Source: an uncultured Prevotellaceae bacterium
GTDB taxonomy: Bacteria > Bacteroidota > Bacteroidia > Bacteroidales > Bacteroidaceae
Assembly: GCA_902788605.1 (NCBI GenBank)
Contig: CADAKX010000020.1
Span: 1 to 63,138, forward strand
Direction: 5' to 3'
DNA: 63,138 nt
In this document: piece by piece, positions 51,009-60,080 of the stretch
Position numbering within the stretch: the stretch's first letter is position 1
How the letters are laid out: the number at the start of each line of letters is the position of its first letter
Program-made: the position numbers and the translations under genes
Notes under the pieces: model-generated
Seen by the model: only the letters and a program-made list of their open reading frames with translations
Told to the model about the DNA's origin: nothing
The model's database searches: none

Positions 51009-53591
51009 CTATTTGGTTGTTAGAAAGTTTAATATTCCTCTCATAATGCTTGCTTTAACATCGTTCTCCTTGATACATTCAAAGGGAAATCCCATCACAA
51101 AAGCGTTGTAGTCTCCGCCTTTATAAGCCACAGCTGCACTTGTTCCGTTGTGATAGACCATCGCAGGGAAAGCCTTCTCGTTGTCCGGCATCAGAATGTC
51201 GGTGTGTGTGGCTGCATAGTGCTGTTCGTTCAGCAGACGATAGAAATTGAATGCCATTCCCATGCCGCTCACCCCTTCGTTCAGGTCATTGTTCGTCTCC
51301 TCAAAGCGCACCTTTAGTAAGTCCTTCAGGAAAGCTCTTTCTGTATCGGTAGTCATATCTGACCCCAGATACGCTCCGCTTACCATCAGGTTGCCGCCCT
51401 TGCTGACATAGCTCTTGAGTTGCTGTTGCAGGGCATGCGGAAAACTCTTATAGAACACCATGCTATGGCCATCGTTCTTCTCTAGACCCAACAGGAGGTC
51501 AATCACCTGGAAGCCAGCCAGGTTCATATATCCCTTCTCGATGGCCTTGCCAGAGGCACTTACGATGTTATAGGCTCCAGCCGTGCGGATGGCCTGTGCA
51601 TGTTCGCGTGTATAGTTGAAGTCGTTGCCGGCAATGAACATTCCCTGGAAGTCAGGAGTGGTGTAACCCAGTCCGGTTGAGTCCTCTATACCCATCTTTG
51701 TGGTGTCGAACACCCGCTGAAGTCCCAGCCAGCCGCAAGTGCGTCCGTAGCTTACCCCCATGTCCTCACCCATGTCAAAGCCCTGTCCGTTCTTGCTGAT
51801 GGCAGGCGACGACAGACGGTTGAAACCGTTGATAACCAGAGCCGTTTGTGTGGCATGAGGGTTGTAGAGTGCCGATAGTGTCTCAGTGGGGAAACTCTGT
51901 CCGCCATCGTTGTTCGCCGTCACGCGGAAGCTATAGAGTACGTTAGGCTTCAGTTTGATGGAGCACGACGTTCCTTTCAGATAAGTGCCGTTGTCAAAGT
52001 CGCCGTCTTCCTGAGCGATATAAAGTGTATATCCCGTGGGTACAGATGTCGGTTCCTGACCATCCTCAACGCCCATCCAACTCAGTTTAATCTGCCCCTC
52101 CTTATCGGTGAACTCCATGCGCAGGTCGGTGGGTGGCAGAGGCTGCACCACATAGTCCTTGTCGTGTCTGCTGGTGATATATCTCAGCAGCGTCTTATAG
52201 ATAGAGCGAGCCAGTGTGAATCGGAAGTTCGGGTCCTGACCATAGGTCATATCGCCGAAGTTCTGGTGCGACAGCGTCTCAAGAATGGCGCTTGGCACGA
52301 TAGGCACACGTGTCTCAGAGTAGTTGCGGTCATAGAGGTCGCGCGCAGCCCATTCTCCGTAGCGGTATTTCAGGTCGGCCGTTGTGTTGTAAAGCAAATC
52401 CTTGGCCAACTCGCGCGATGCCTCGCGACTCATACCCGTGGCCAGGGTGCTGTCGCCCTGATGTGTGGTGCAGATGGCCAGCGAACCAAATACCCCCAGT
52501 CCCGTTGTCGTGTGTCCTGCGTCACTATGGATAGCCAGTGACAGTTCTATGGGCACCCCTCGTCCGATGGAGTCTGGTGCAAAGACCGAGCCGCCGCAAA
52601 GTAGGTTGGTTGACAGCGAGCGCACGTTGATATCGTCGCCATAGTCGTTGACACCCTGTTTAGAACTATACACCTCGTAGGGCATGCCCGCCCATTGAGC
52701 AGCGTAGCGAGCCCCCTCCAGGCAACGTGGCAATCCACTTATCTCTCCACCGCGCTCGATGTTTCCCATGCCGCCACCAAAACGTACGGCATCCGCAGTC
52801 ACGTGCCCTTTGTGTCGGCTGTGGTTCGAGAGCACCACGCGGTTGAGCTCCGAGCTACCCTTGTCAAAGGCAAACGTGCCCAGATAGACCCAGGTGGAAC
52901 CACCCATTCGCTGGTTGACGCAGAACTCCGTCTTTTGTCCTTTGTGATATACCGTGTATCGTGCATCATCGATACCGTCATCTACGGTCTGATAACTCAC
53001 ATACACCGCATAGCGTCCCTCCTCAGGAATCTCCGGCTGATAGCTGACGGTACTCAGGTTGCTGCGCGAGTGCGTTGTCTCAATCATTCTCGCCGTACCT
53101 GCCTCAAATGGGTTCTCCTGATCATGGTACTTCCCCTCGTGCATGGCGAAACCAGCTCGTGGCGCATCTTTCCAATTGTGATGGACGTTCTGTTCCTGAT
53201 AGGCCATGGACAGTTGGTTGTTGTCCACGATTACCTCATGCCTCTGCCAGTCGCGCTCACGAGGCGTATAGACCACTGCTCCCGCATTCTCGAGCATAGG
53301 GATGAGATAAGGGATGACGATGGTTTGCGTGAACAAATCTTCGGTGGTGCCGAAGAGTGCTGGACGTTGCCATCTCCATCGTCCCTCGTTGTTATCATAG
53401 TAACGGCCGTGACTTGCCCAGAGCGACAAGTGACGACCGTCCAATCCTTTGTCAATAGAGTAGGGGCGCGATGTATTCTTGACCCAAGGCTCCCCTTTGT
53501 AGTCGGTATGCCCCCATGACGTTTGCGCCGAAAGGCCTTGGTTGCCAGTCAGCAGGAATAGAGTCATAAAAAGATGAGTCAGCCTATACAT
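51009..53591 (-). CDS. modular amidase-like secreted protein with golvesin-like insert
   Basis: An 860-residue exported protein (signal peptide about 1-23, LFMTLFLLTGNQGLSAQ). The parts look like an N-acetylmuramoyl-L-alanine amidase (Amidase_3-type) fold split by an insert. The first half has LSLWASHGRYYD and TTEDLFTQTIVIPYLIPML. An insert of about 150 residues (about 165-290) follows, resembling golvesin C-terminal beta domains (YAVYVSYQTVDDGIDDARY; MGGSTWVYLGTFAF). The second half has LSLAIHSDAGH and ILETLSHQNFGDM, so zinc/catalytic His and Glu candidates are present. A fibronectin-III-like domain lies at about 485-600, and a C-terminal Rossmann-like part ends at 860. Such proteins are sometimes named xanthan lyase. 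It overlaps the acyltransferase gene by 8 nt. Confidence 0.75.
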   Translation of the reverse strand: MYRLTHLFMTLFLLTGNQGLSAQTSWGHTDYKGEPWVKNTSRPYSIDKGLDGRHLSLWASHGRYYDNNEGRWRWQRPALFGTTEDLFTQTIVIPYLIPMLENAGAVVYTPRERDWQRHEVIVDNNQLSMAYQEQNVHHNWKDAPRAGFAMHEGKYHDQENPFEAGTARMIETTHSRSNLSTVSYQPEIPEEGRYAVYVSYQTVDDGIDDARYTVYHKGQKTEFCVNQRMGGSTWVYLGTFAFDKGSSELNRVVLSNHSRHKGHVTADAVRFGGGMGNIERGGEISGLPRCLEGARYAAQWAGMPYEVYSSKQGVNDYGDDINVRSLSTNLLCGGSVFAPDSIGRGVPIELSLAIHSDAGHTTTGLGVFGSLAICTTHQGDSTLATGMSREASRELAKDLLYNTTADLKYRYGEWAARDLYDRNYSETRVPIVPSAILETLSHQNFGDMTYGQDPNFRFTLARSIYKTLLRYITSRHDKDYVVQPLPPTDLRMEFTDKEGQIKLSWMGVEDGQEPTSVPTGYTLYIAQEDGDFDNGTYLKGTSCSIKLKPNVLYSFRVTANNDGGQSFPTETLSALYNPHATQTALVINGFNRLSSPAISKNGQGFDMGEDMGVSYGRTCGWLGLQRVFDTTKMGIEDSTGLGYTTPDFQGMFIAGNDFNYTREHAQAIRTAGAYNIVSASGKAIEKGYMNLAGFQVIDLLLGLEKNDGHSMVFYKSFPHALQQQLKSYVSKGGNLMVSGAYLGSDMTTDTERAFLKDLLKVRFEETNNDLNEGVSGMGMAFNFYRLLNEQHYAATHTDILMPDNEKAFPAMVYHNGTSAAVAYKGGDYNAFVMGFPFECIKENDVKASIMRGILNFLTTK

Positions 53592-54138
53592 TACCTATTG
53601 TGAATAGTTCGGGCCGCTTGCCCTTGAAGTCTTTGAAGTATAGTTTTATCTCGCGCATGTCGGCCTCTAGGTCCCCCGAGGGCCAGATGGTCTTCGTGCA
53701 CTTAATGTGTTTCTTTTCGTAGTCCAGCCCGTAGAGCAGGATTGGCAGGTTTGCTTTCAGGGCAATGAAATAGAAGCCTTTCTTCCATTCCTCCACCCGT
53801 GAGCGAGTGCCTTCGGGTGTGATGCATAGATGAAAGACGTCAGCCTGTTTTGCCGTCTCGGCCATCGAGTCGGTCATGCTGGTGTGTTTCTGGCGATGCA
53901 CCGGTATGCCCCCCATGCTTTTAAAGATGGGGCCTAATGGCCAGAAGAACCATTCTTTTTTCATCAGGAAATTGCTTCCCAGTCCCTTGGCGCTGTTATA
54001 GAGCTGTCCAATGAGAAAGTCCCAGTTGCTGGTGTGCGGAGCCAGACAGATAATGTATTTCTCGGGATGCTTTTCGGTGACATCAACCGTCCATCCCATC
54101 TTTTTGAATAAGAGCCAGTTGCAAAATTTCTGCCACAT
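53584..54138 (-). CDS. PlsC-like 1-acylglycerol-phosphate acyltransferase family protein
   Basis: A 184-residue LPLAT-family acyltransferase. The catalytic HX4D motif is APHTSNWDFL (about 33-42), followed by the acceptor-site GGIPVHRQ and the PEGTRSR block. It is shorter than E. coli PlsC and lacks a clear N-terminal membrane anchor, resembling the group of small acyltransferases (for example hemolysin-like) that modify lipids. It begins directly after the stop of the 89-aa gene and overlaps the amidase-like gene by 8 nt. The acceptor lipid is unknown. Confidence 0.87.
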   Translation of the reverse strand: MWQKFCNWLLFKKMGWTVDVTEKHPEKYIICLAPHTSNWDFLIGQLYNSAKGLGSNFLMKKEWFFWPLGPIFKSMGGIPVHRQKHTSMTDSMAETAKQADVFHLCITPEGTRSRVEEWKKGFYFIALKANLPILLYGLDYEKKHIKCTKTIWPSGDLEADMREIKLYFKDFKGKRPELFTIGNV

Positions 54139-54408
54139 TTACAGATTGTTTATTTGGTCTACGATTTCGCTGGCCTGGGCTGCAAATTTCTCGCGCAAAT
54201 CCTTGTAGTATGCCCTCGGAGCGATGCCCGGTTCTGGGTGCGACACGCGACTGACAAAGTTGCGTTGTGTTTTGACTACTGCCACAAGCAAAGCTTGGGT
54301 GTTATCCTTGTTGGTCTCGTTGCCATACAATGAAGCAGCTACAGCCTCAGTAAACAGTTCTTCGCAGATCTGATTAATTACCTTCTTAAGAGTTCTTTTG
54401 TTTGCCAT
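54139..54408 (-). CDS. 89-residue uncharacterised protein
   Basis: A small helical cytoplasmic protein starting MANKRTLKKVINQICEELF, with a conserved-looking middle and the C-terminus KFAAQASEIVDQINNL. No signal peptide or membrane segment. ATG 54408 is chosen because the longer frame overlaps the -7 box at 54435. First gene of a five-gene operon with an acyltransferase and an amidase-like protein. The family is not recognised. Confidence 0.75.
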   Translation of the reverse strand: MANKRTLKKVINQICEELFTEAVAASLYGNETNKDNTQALLVAVVKTQRNFVSRVSHPEPGIAPRAYYKDLREKFAAQASEIVDQINNL

Positions 54409-54434
54409 AGTCTTTAGAGTTGTTGAATCCTTTG

Positions 54435-54442
54435 CAAAGATA
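54435..54442 (-). promoter_or_regulatory. promoter of 89-aa/acyltransferase operon, -7 box
   Basis: Minus-strand TATCTTTG followed by CAAAGG (plus CAAAGATA), 26 nt before ATG 54408. Confidence 0.7.
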
Positions 54443-54513
54443 GACAAAATAATTGTAACCTCCAAATGTTCTTGGATAATTTTTTGCGAGTTTTATATCT
54501 TCTTGAATAAAAT

Positions 54514-54545
54514 TTTGGGCGTTTCATATTTTTGTCGTACCTTTG
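54514..54545 (+). promoter_or_regulatory. pfp promoter
   Basis: -33 TTTG 54514-54517, 20 bp, -7 TACCTTTG 54538-54545, 50 nt before the pfp ATG. Confidence 0.83.
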
Positions 54546-54595
54546 CAACCAGAATTCGAAACATTATTTTAATTATAAAATTGTTCTAGAACAGT

Positions 54596-56233
54596 ATGGA
54601 AAAAAGTGCATTGCAAATTGCAAGAGCAGCCTATCAGCCCAAGTTGCCCCGTGGTTTGAAGGGTGCAGTTAAGGCTGTGGAAGGTGCTCCCACACAGAGT
54701 GTTGACAATCAGGAAGAGATCAAGGCCCTCTTCCCCAATACCTACGGAATGCCTCTGGTAGAGTTTGTTCCCGGTGAGGAGAAGAGCTATGAGCCCATGA
54801 ACGTGGGTATCATCCTTAGTGGTGGTCAGGCTCCTGGCGGTCACAATGTGATTACTGGTCTGTTTGATGCTGTGAAGCGTCTGAACCCCGCCAACCGTCT
54901 CTATGGCTTCATCCTGGGTCCTGGCGGTTTGGTAGACCACAACTACATGGAACTCACAAAGGAGGTTGTTGACGAGTATCGTAACACCGGTGGCTTCGAC
55001 ATGATTGGCTCAGGCCGTACGAAGCTCGAGAAGGTAGAGCAGTTTGAGAAGGGTCTGGAGATTATCCGTGAACTCGGCATCAAGGCTATCGTGATTATCG
55101 GTGGTGACGACTCTAACACTAACGCCTGCGTACTCGCTGAGTACTATGCCGCCAAGAACTATGGCGTGCAGGTTATCGGTTGCCCCAAGACCATCGACGG
55201 CGACCTGAAGAACGATCAGATTGAGACCTCATTTGGTTTCGATACCGCTTGTAAGACCTACTCAGAGCTGATTGGTAACATCGAGCGCGACTGTAACTCA
55301 GCCCGCAAGTACTGGCACTTCATCAAGGTGATGGGCCGTTCGGCTTCTCATATCGCCCTGGAGTGCGCTCTGCAGACCCAGCCCAACATCTGCCTCGTTT
55401 CTGAGGAGATTGAGGAGAAGGCCATGAGCCTCGACGATATCGTGGCTTATATTGCCAATGCTGTGGCTCAGCGTGCTGCCGACGGCAACAACTTCGGTAC
55501 CGTTATCATCCCCGAGGGTGTTATCGAGTTTATCCCTGCTATCAAGAAGCTCATTGCTCAGTTGAACGACGTACTGGCATTGCCCGAGGCAAAGAACATC
55601 AGCCGTGACGAGCAGGTTGACTTCGCCAAGAGTCACCTCACCGCCGAGAATCTCGCTGTGTTCAACAGTCTGCCCGAGGGTGTTGCTCGCCAGCTGGCTC
55701 TCGACCGCGACCCCCACGGAAACGTACAGGTGTCACTCATCGAGACCGAGAAGTTGCTCTCTGAGATGGTAGCCAAGAAGCTCGACGCTATGAAGGCCGA
55801 GGGTAAGTTTGTTGGCAAGTTCTCTGCCCAGCATCACTTCTTCGGTTACGAGGGACGTTGCGCCGCTCCTTCTAACTTCGATGCTGACTACTGCTACGCT
55901 CTGGGTACCAGCGCTGCCCAGCTGATTGCTGCCGGCAAGACCGGTTATATGGCCATCGTTAAGAATACCACAGCTTCCGCCGACGAGTGGAAGGCAGGTG
56001 GTGTGCCCATCACGATGATGATGAACATGGAGAAGCGTAACGGCGAGATGAAGCCTGTGATCCGCAAGGCTCTCGTTGAGTTGGATGGCAAACCCTTCAA
56101 GACCTTCGCTGCTCAGCGTGACCGTTGGGCTCGCGAGACGGCTTACGTCTATCCCGGTCCTATTCAGTACTGGGGTCCCACAGAGGTTTGCGACCAGCCC
56201 ACTCGTACGCTGGCCCTGGAACAGGCAAAATAA
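54596..56233 (+). CDS. pfp: pyrophosphate-dependent phosphofructokinase
   Basis: Phosphorylates fructose 6-phosphate with PPi, reversibly, replacing ATP-PFK in glycolysis. The 545-residue protein belongs to the long clade. [11 protein letters not shown] is near residue 74, and the PPi-type signature GGDDSNTNA near residue 170 has Asp-Asp where ATP enzymes have Gly. The catalytic [27 protein letters not shown] and the C-terminal domain are also present. Codons are strongly C- and preferred-codon-biased, as expected for a highly expressed glycolytic gene. It is followed 3 nt after its stop by the GH25 gene. Confidence 0.96.
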   Translation: MEKSALQIARAAYQPKLPRGLKGAVKAVEGAPTQSVDNQEEIKALFPNTYGMPLVEFVPGEEKSYEPMNVGIILSGGQAPGGHNVITGLFDAVKRLNPANRLYGFILGPGGLVDHNYMELTKEVVDEYRNTGGFDMIGSGRTKLEKVEQFEKGLEIIRELGIKAIVIIGGDDSNTNACVLAEYYAAKNYGVQVIGCPKTIDGDLKNDQIETSFGFDTACKTYSELIGNIERDCNSARKYWHFIKVMGRSASHIALECALQTQPNICLVSEEIEEKAMSLDDIVAYIANAVAQRAADGNNFGTVIIPEGVIEFIPAIKKLIAQLNDVLALPEAKNISRDEQVDFAKSHLTAENLAVFNSLPEGVARQLALDRDPHGNVQVSLIETEKLLSEMVAKKLDAMKAEGKFVGKFSAQHHFFGYEGRCAAPSNFDADYCYALGTSAAQLIAAGKTGYMAIVKNTTASADEWKAGGVPITMMMNMEKRNGEMKPVIRKALVELDGKPFKTFAAQRDRWARETAYVYPGPIQYWGPTEVCDQPTRTLALEQAK

Positions 56234-56236
56234 TTA

Positions 56237-57151
56237 ATGTCTGCAAATAGAACAACCAAGCGAAGTCAGGCGGGTCGGAAACGGCCTCGCTTGACTTCGC
56301 CTGTTCGTAGAAAGAAGCCCGGTTTCTTTGTACGTCTTCTGCGCCATGTGCCTGGTTGGGCGTGGTGGATAGGCGGTTTTTCTGTTGCCGGACTCTACAT
56401 TTGGTTTTTCTATTATTTTTTTGTATCGCCCTATGGTTTGCGTTGGCAGGCCCTTTATGGCGAGATCAGTTATCCCGAGGGTTATGATATCCACGGCATA
56501 GATATCAGTCACTATCAAGGCCGCATAGACTGGGAACTGCTGCGCAATCAGGGTTCCATAGACGATTGTCCCATCTGCTTTGTGATGATCAAGGCCACCG
56601 AGGGCAGCACCAAGATAGACAAGAACTTTGAGGATAACTTCCACCAGGCGCGCGAGTATGGTTTTACGCGTGGCGCCTATCATTATTTCAGCACCCAGTC
56701 ATCGGCTCAGGCCCAGGCTTCACATTTCATTAATACAGTGAAGCTCGAACCAGGCGATCTGCCCCCCGTACTCGACGTCGAGCAGAAGCCCCGCAACCAG
56801 AACCGAGACGAGTTTAAGAGTAGCGTGCTGTCGTGGCTTCAAGCGGTGGAAGACCATTATGGCGTGAAGCCCATTCTCTATACCTATTATAAGTTTAAGT
56901 TGGACTATCTCAACGATTCCGTCTTCAACCAGTATCCTTATTGGATAGCCCATTACTATGTGGACAGTCTGCAGTACAAGGGCGAGTGGAAGTTCTGGCA
57001 GCACACCGACGCAGGCAGTCTGCCAGGCATCAAGGGCCCGGTAGACTTCAATATCTACAACGGTTCGTTCTATGATTTGCGCCAGATGACCATCGGCAGT
57101 CAGGAGACCATCGGTGTTGATGCCTACAGAACGCCCGTAGACAACAACTGA
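56237..57151 (+). CDS. membrane-anchored GH25 lysozyme
   Basis: A muramidase that cleaves peptidoglycan. The 304-residue protein has a basic cytoplasmic N-terminus (KRSQAGRKRPRLTSPVRRKK), one membrane anchor (about 38-60) and a GH25 domain. The GH25 motifs are HGIDISHYQGRIDW (first catalytic Asp), FVMIKATEG, GAYHYF and PPVLDVEQ (catalytic Asp-x-Glu). It is cotranscribed with pfp (3 nt) and convergent with hisB. A GH25 anchored to the inner membrane is more likely a self wall-remodelling enzyme than a phage lysin. Confidence 0.92.
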   Translation: MSANRTTKRSQAGRKRPRLTSPVRRKKPGFFVRLLRHVPGWAWWIGGFSVAGLYIWFFYYFFVSPYGLRWQALYGEISYPEGYDIHGIDISHYQGRIDWELLRNQGSIDDCPICFVMIKATEGSTKIDKNFEDNFHQAREYGFTRGAYHYFSTQSSAQAQASHFINTVKLEPGDLPPVLDVEQKPRNQNRDEFKSSVLSWLQAVEDHYGVKPILYTYYKFKLDYLNDSVFNQYPYWIAHYYVDSLQYKGEWKFWQHTDAGSLPGIKGPVDFNIYNGSFYDLRQMTIGSQETIGVDAYRTPVDNN

Positions 57152-57193
57152 TTACGTTGATGTATGTAGGCGATATCAATTGATGGTGAAGCC

Positions 57194-58267
57194 TTACAGC
57201 ACCCCCTTTGTTGATGGCAACTGATAGTGGTCGATATCTCGACGTACGGCAGCCTTCAGCGAGCGTGCCAGCGCCTTGAAGATAGCCTCGGCCTTGTGGT
57301 GCTCGTTGTCGCCGTCAGCCTCGATATAGAGGTTCATCTGTGCCGCGTCGCTCAGGCTCTTGAAGAAGTGGAAGAACATCTCCGTGGGCACGTCGCCCAC
57401 GCGCTCGCGATGGAACTCCGTGTCCCAGATGAGCCAGGGACGGCCTCCGAAGTCCAGAGCCACATGTGCGTGACAATCGTCCATGGGCAGCGAGAAGCCA
57501 TAGCGCTCGATGCCGCGCTTCGATCCCAAGGCCTTCAGCAGACATTCGCCCAAGGCCAGACCCGTATCCTCGATGGTGTGGTGCTCGTCTACGTGCAGGT
57601 CGCCCTTGGTGTGAATCACCAAGTCCATCTGTCCGTGTCGCGCTATCTGTTCCAGCATGTGGTCAAAGAAGCCCAGTCCTGTTGAGATGTCAGCCTGTCC
57701 GTTGCCGTCCAGTGTCACCTTAATATATATATCTGTCTCTTTGGTGGTGCGCTTCACCTCGGCTGTGCGCTCGCCGTCAAACACCTGTTCGGCCACCTGC
57801 TTCCACGACAGCGTGTCGCCCAGTATCAGCGCCTTGCATCCTATGTTCTTGGCAAAGAGTGCGTCCGTCTCGCGATCGCCAATCACATAGCTGTTGGCAA
57901 TGTCGTAGGCCGGGTCGTTCATGTATTTCTCCACCAGTCCCGTTTGTGGCTTGCGTGTGGGCGCGTTGTCTTCGGGAAAGTGGCGGTCCACCAGAATCTC
58001 GTCAAACTCGATGCCCTCGCCCTTGAGTGCCTCCAGGATGAAGTTATGTGCTGGCCAGAACGTATCCTCTGGGAATGAAGCCGTGCCCAGTCCGTCCTGA
58101 TTGCTCACCATCACGAAGCGGAAGTCCGTCTTTTCGCGCAGGAACGACAGCCAGCGAAACACGCCCGGCTTGAATCGGATTTTCTCTATTGCGTCAACTT
58201 GCTCGTCGTGCGGCTCTTCCACGATGGTGCCGTCACGGTCAATGAAAAGGATACGTTGGGGATTCAT
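57194..58267 (-). CDS. hisB: bifunctional HisB (histidinol-phosphatase / IGP dehydratase)
   Basis: Catalyses two histidine steps. The N-terminal HAD phosphatase (about 1-165) has [13 protein letters not shown] (nucleophile Asp), SNQDG and [12 protein letters not shown]. The C-terminal imidazoleglycerol-phosphate dehydratase (about 170-357) has the manganese-binding [49 protein letters not shown] and [13 protein letters not shown]. The 357 residues match other fused HisB. The gene is isolated from other his genes here. It is translationally coupled to an upstream membrane protein gene by ATGA, an unusual partner. Confidence 0.96.
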   Translation of the reverse strand: MNPQRILFIDRDGTIVEEPHDEQVDAIEKIRFKPGVFRWLSFLREKTDFRFVMVSNQDGLGTASFPEDTFWPAHNFILEALKGEGIEFDEILVDRHFPEDNAPTRKPQTGLVEKYMNDPAYDIANSYVIGDRETDALFAKNIGCKALILGDTLSWKQVAEQVFDGERTAEVKRTTKETDIYIKVTLDGNGQADISTGLGFFDHMLEQIARHGQMDLVIHTKGDLHVDEHHTIEDTGLALGECLLKALGSKRGIERYGFSLPMDDCHAHVALDFGGRPWLIWDTEFHRERVGDVPTEMFFHFFKSLSDAAQMNLYIEADGDNEHHKAEAIFKALARSLKAAVRRDIDHYQLPSTKGVL

Positions 58268-58992
58268 AGATATTTCTTTTTATTGATTTCTTTCTGTTTG
58301 ATGGTGGTGATAGCATAGTAGAACGGGAAGACGCTCCACAGATGCACGAATGCCTGGATGAAACCGCCGATGGTGAAGGCGATAAACGACAGCGTGGGCA
58401 GATAGTCGGGCATACCCAGCGGGTCGCCCTGCATCACGCCGATATAGGCCTTGATGTTAGCCAGCGCGATGATAGCAGCCGGCATGCAGCATACCAGCGT
58501 GATGGCCGCGATGATGATGTTGGCCAGGATCACCGTGCCAATGAGCAGTCCCCAATGGCGCCAGTTGCGGAAGAACCAGATGATGGCGGGAATAATCAAC
58601 TTGAAGAACGTCTTCATGGGGAATGTGCCCCACCAATGCTTTGTTCTGACCACCTCGCCCGTGGTATAGTGCTCGTAGCATGCCTTGAAGCCACACGATG
58701 CCAGAATGATGACCAACACCTGGAAGAGCGTCGAACTCAGTATGTAGAGTGCGCCCTGTACGGTCACCGCAGCCGGGTCGGCCTGGGCCCCCGAGAAGAT
58801 GACGGCATAGAGCGGTATGAAGTCGATGCTGCAGTTGAGCACCCACGCGAATGCCAGCGCATAGACGATGGCGATGATCCACGAGGCGCGGAAGATGCGC
58901 TTGAAGTTGTTGGTGTAGAGAAGATAGCCATCGCGAATAATGGCCCTGATGCTTCGCACGCGGTGTGCGTCCAATTCGCTATTTTCGTTCAT
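58264..58992 (-). CDS. multi-pass membrane protein, uncharacterised
   Basis: A 242-residue protein with about five to six hydrophobic helices: [14 protein letters not shown], a second pair near 85-110, [33 protein letters not shown], and a last pair near 205-230. The N-terminus is basic and cytoplasmic, and the C-terminus ends in [11 protein letters not shown]. No transport or enzyme motif is recognised. It overlaps hisB by ATGA and starts 20 nt from its own -7 box at 59013. Confidence 0.85.
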   Translation of the reverse strand: MNENSELDAHRVRSIRAIIRDGYLLYTNNFKRIFRASWIIAIVYALAFAWVLNCSIDFIPLYAVIFSGAQADPAAVTVQGALYILSSTLFQVLVIILASCGFKACYEHYTTGEVVRTKHWWGTFPMKTFFKLIIPAIIWFFRNWRHWGLLIGTVILANIIIAAITLVCCMPAAIIALANIKAYIGVMQGDPLGMPDYLPTLSFIAFTIGGFIQAFVHLWSVFPFYYAITTIKQKEINKKKYL

Positions 58993-59012
58993 GATGTTTC
59001 TTAATTTTTTTG

Positions 59013-59020
59013 CAAAGGTA
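59013..59020 (-). promoter_or_regulatory. membrane protein/hisB promoter, -7 box
   Basis: Minus-strand TACCTTTG followed by CAAAAAA (plus CAAAGGTA), 20 nt before the ATG. Divergent from the oxidoreductase promoter. Confidence 0.72.
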
Positions 59021-59064
59021 CAAAATATTTATTAATAGTCAATTGTCATTTCTCATCTTTTTTG

Positions 59065-59072
59065 TACCTTTG
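59065..59072 (+). promoter_or_regulatory. oxidoreductase promoter, -7 box
   Basis: TACCTTTG followed by CAG, 16 nt before the ATG at 59089. A TTG at 59043-59045 lies 19 bp upstream as a partial -33. Confidence 0.72.
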
Positions 59073-59088
59073 CAGAAAATTAGCAGTT

Positions 59089-60072
59089 ATGAAAAAATTG
59101 AAGTGGGGTTTTATTGGCTGTGGAGAGGTCTGCGAAAAGAAGAGTGGACCGGCTTTTGCTGAGGTAGAGGACTCTACGGTGGTGGCGGTGATGAGCCGGT
59201 CGGAGTTGAAGGCGCGCTCGTATGCCGAGCGTCATCGTGTGCCCAAGTGGTATACTGATGCTCAGGAACTCATCGACGACCCCGACGTGAATGCCATCTA
59301 TGTGGCCACGCCTCCTTCAAGTCACGCCACGTTTGCCATCATGGCCATGAAGGCTGGCAAGCCCGTCTATGTCGAGAAGCCGTTGGCAGCCAACTATGAG
59401 GACTGCGCCCGCGTCAACCGCATCAGCGAGCAGACCGGCGTGCCCTGTTTCGTGGCCTACTACCGCCGCAATCTGCCTTATTTCCTTAAGGTGAAGCAGA
59501 TTGTCGACCAGGGCGTCATTGGCGACGTCCTCAACGTGCAGATACGCTTTGCCTGGCCACCTCGCGAGTTGGACTACGGCCATCCCGAGAACCTGCCCTG
59601 GCGACTCCAGCCCGACATTGCCGGTGGAGGCTATTTCTACGATCTGGCGCCCCATCAGCTCGACCTCTTGCAAGAGATGTTTGGCGTCATCGTCGAGGCT
59701 CGCGGTATTTGTGCCAACAGAGGTCGCCTCTATAGCGCCGAGGACTCGGTGAGCGCCGTCTTCCGCTTTGAGAATGGTCTGCCCGGTAGCGGCTCTTGGT
59801 GTTTCGTGGGCCACGAGTCGGCCCGCACCGACCGCATCCTGCTCATTGGCAATCAGGGTTCTCTCAGCTTCTCGGTGTTCAACTACGACCCCATCGAGGT
59901 TCACACCAGCGAGGGCCGTCAGCGCATCGAAGTGCCCAATCCGCAATATGTGCAGTATCCCCTCATCAAGAACGTGTGTGAACACCTGCAAGGCCGTGCC
60001 GTGTGTACGGCCACCTCGGTCTCGGCCACCTCTGTTAACTGGGTGCTCGACCGCATCCTGGGAAAGTATTAA
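59089..60072 (+). CDS. Gfo/Idh/MocA-family NAD(P)-dependent oxidoreductase
   Basis: An oxidoreductase, probably acting on a sugar or cyclitol. The 327-residue protein has an N-terminal Rossmann dinucleotide site WGFIGCGEVCEKKSGPAF, the family EKP motif VYVEKPLAANYEDC, and the C-terminal substrate domain with GGGYFYDLAPHQLDLL. ATG 59089 (MKKLKWGFIG) is chosen over a GTG/ATG further up. First gene of a plus-strand run with DUF4421, DUF1460 and the Sua5-like gene. The substrate cannot be told from the sequence. Confidence 0.88.
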   Translation: MKKLKWGFIGCGEVCEKKSGPAFAEVEDSTVVAVMSRSELKARSYAERHRVPKWYTDAQELIDDPDVNAIYVATPPSSHATFAIMAMKAGKPVYVEKPLAANYEDCARVNRISEQTGVPCFVAYYRRNLPYFLKVKQIVDQGVIGDVLNVQIRFAWPPRELDYGHPENLPWRLQPDIAGGGYFYDLAPHQLDLLQEMFGVIVEARGICANRGRLYSAEDSVSAVFRFENGLPGSGSWCFVGHESARTDRILLIGNQGSLSFSVFNYDPIEVHTSEGRQRIEVPNPQYVQYPLIKNVCEHLQGRAVCTATSVSATSVNWVLDRILGKY

Positions 60073-60080
60073 TATTGATA

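Noticed and set aside
56237-57151. GH25 gene as a phage lysin
   Set aside because: It has an inner-membrane anchor with a basic cytoplasmic tail and sits 3 nt after pfp, not in a phage context.
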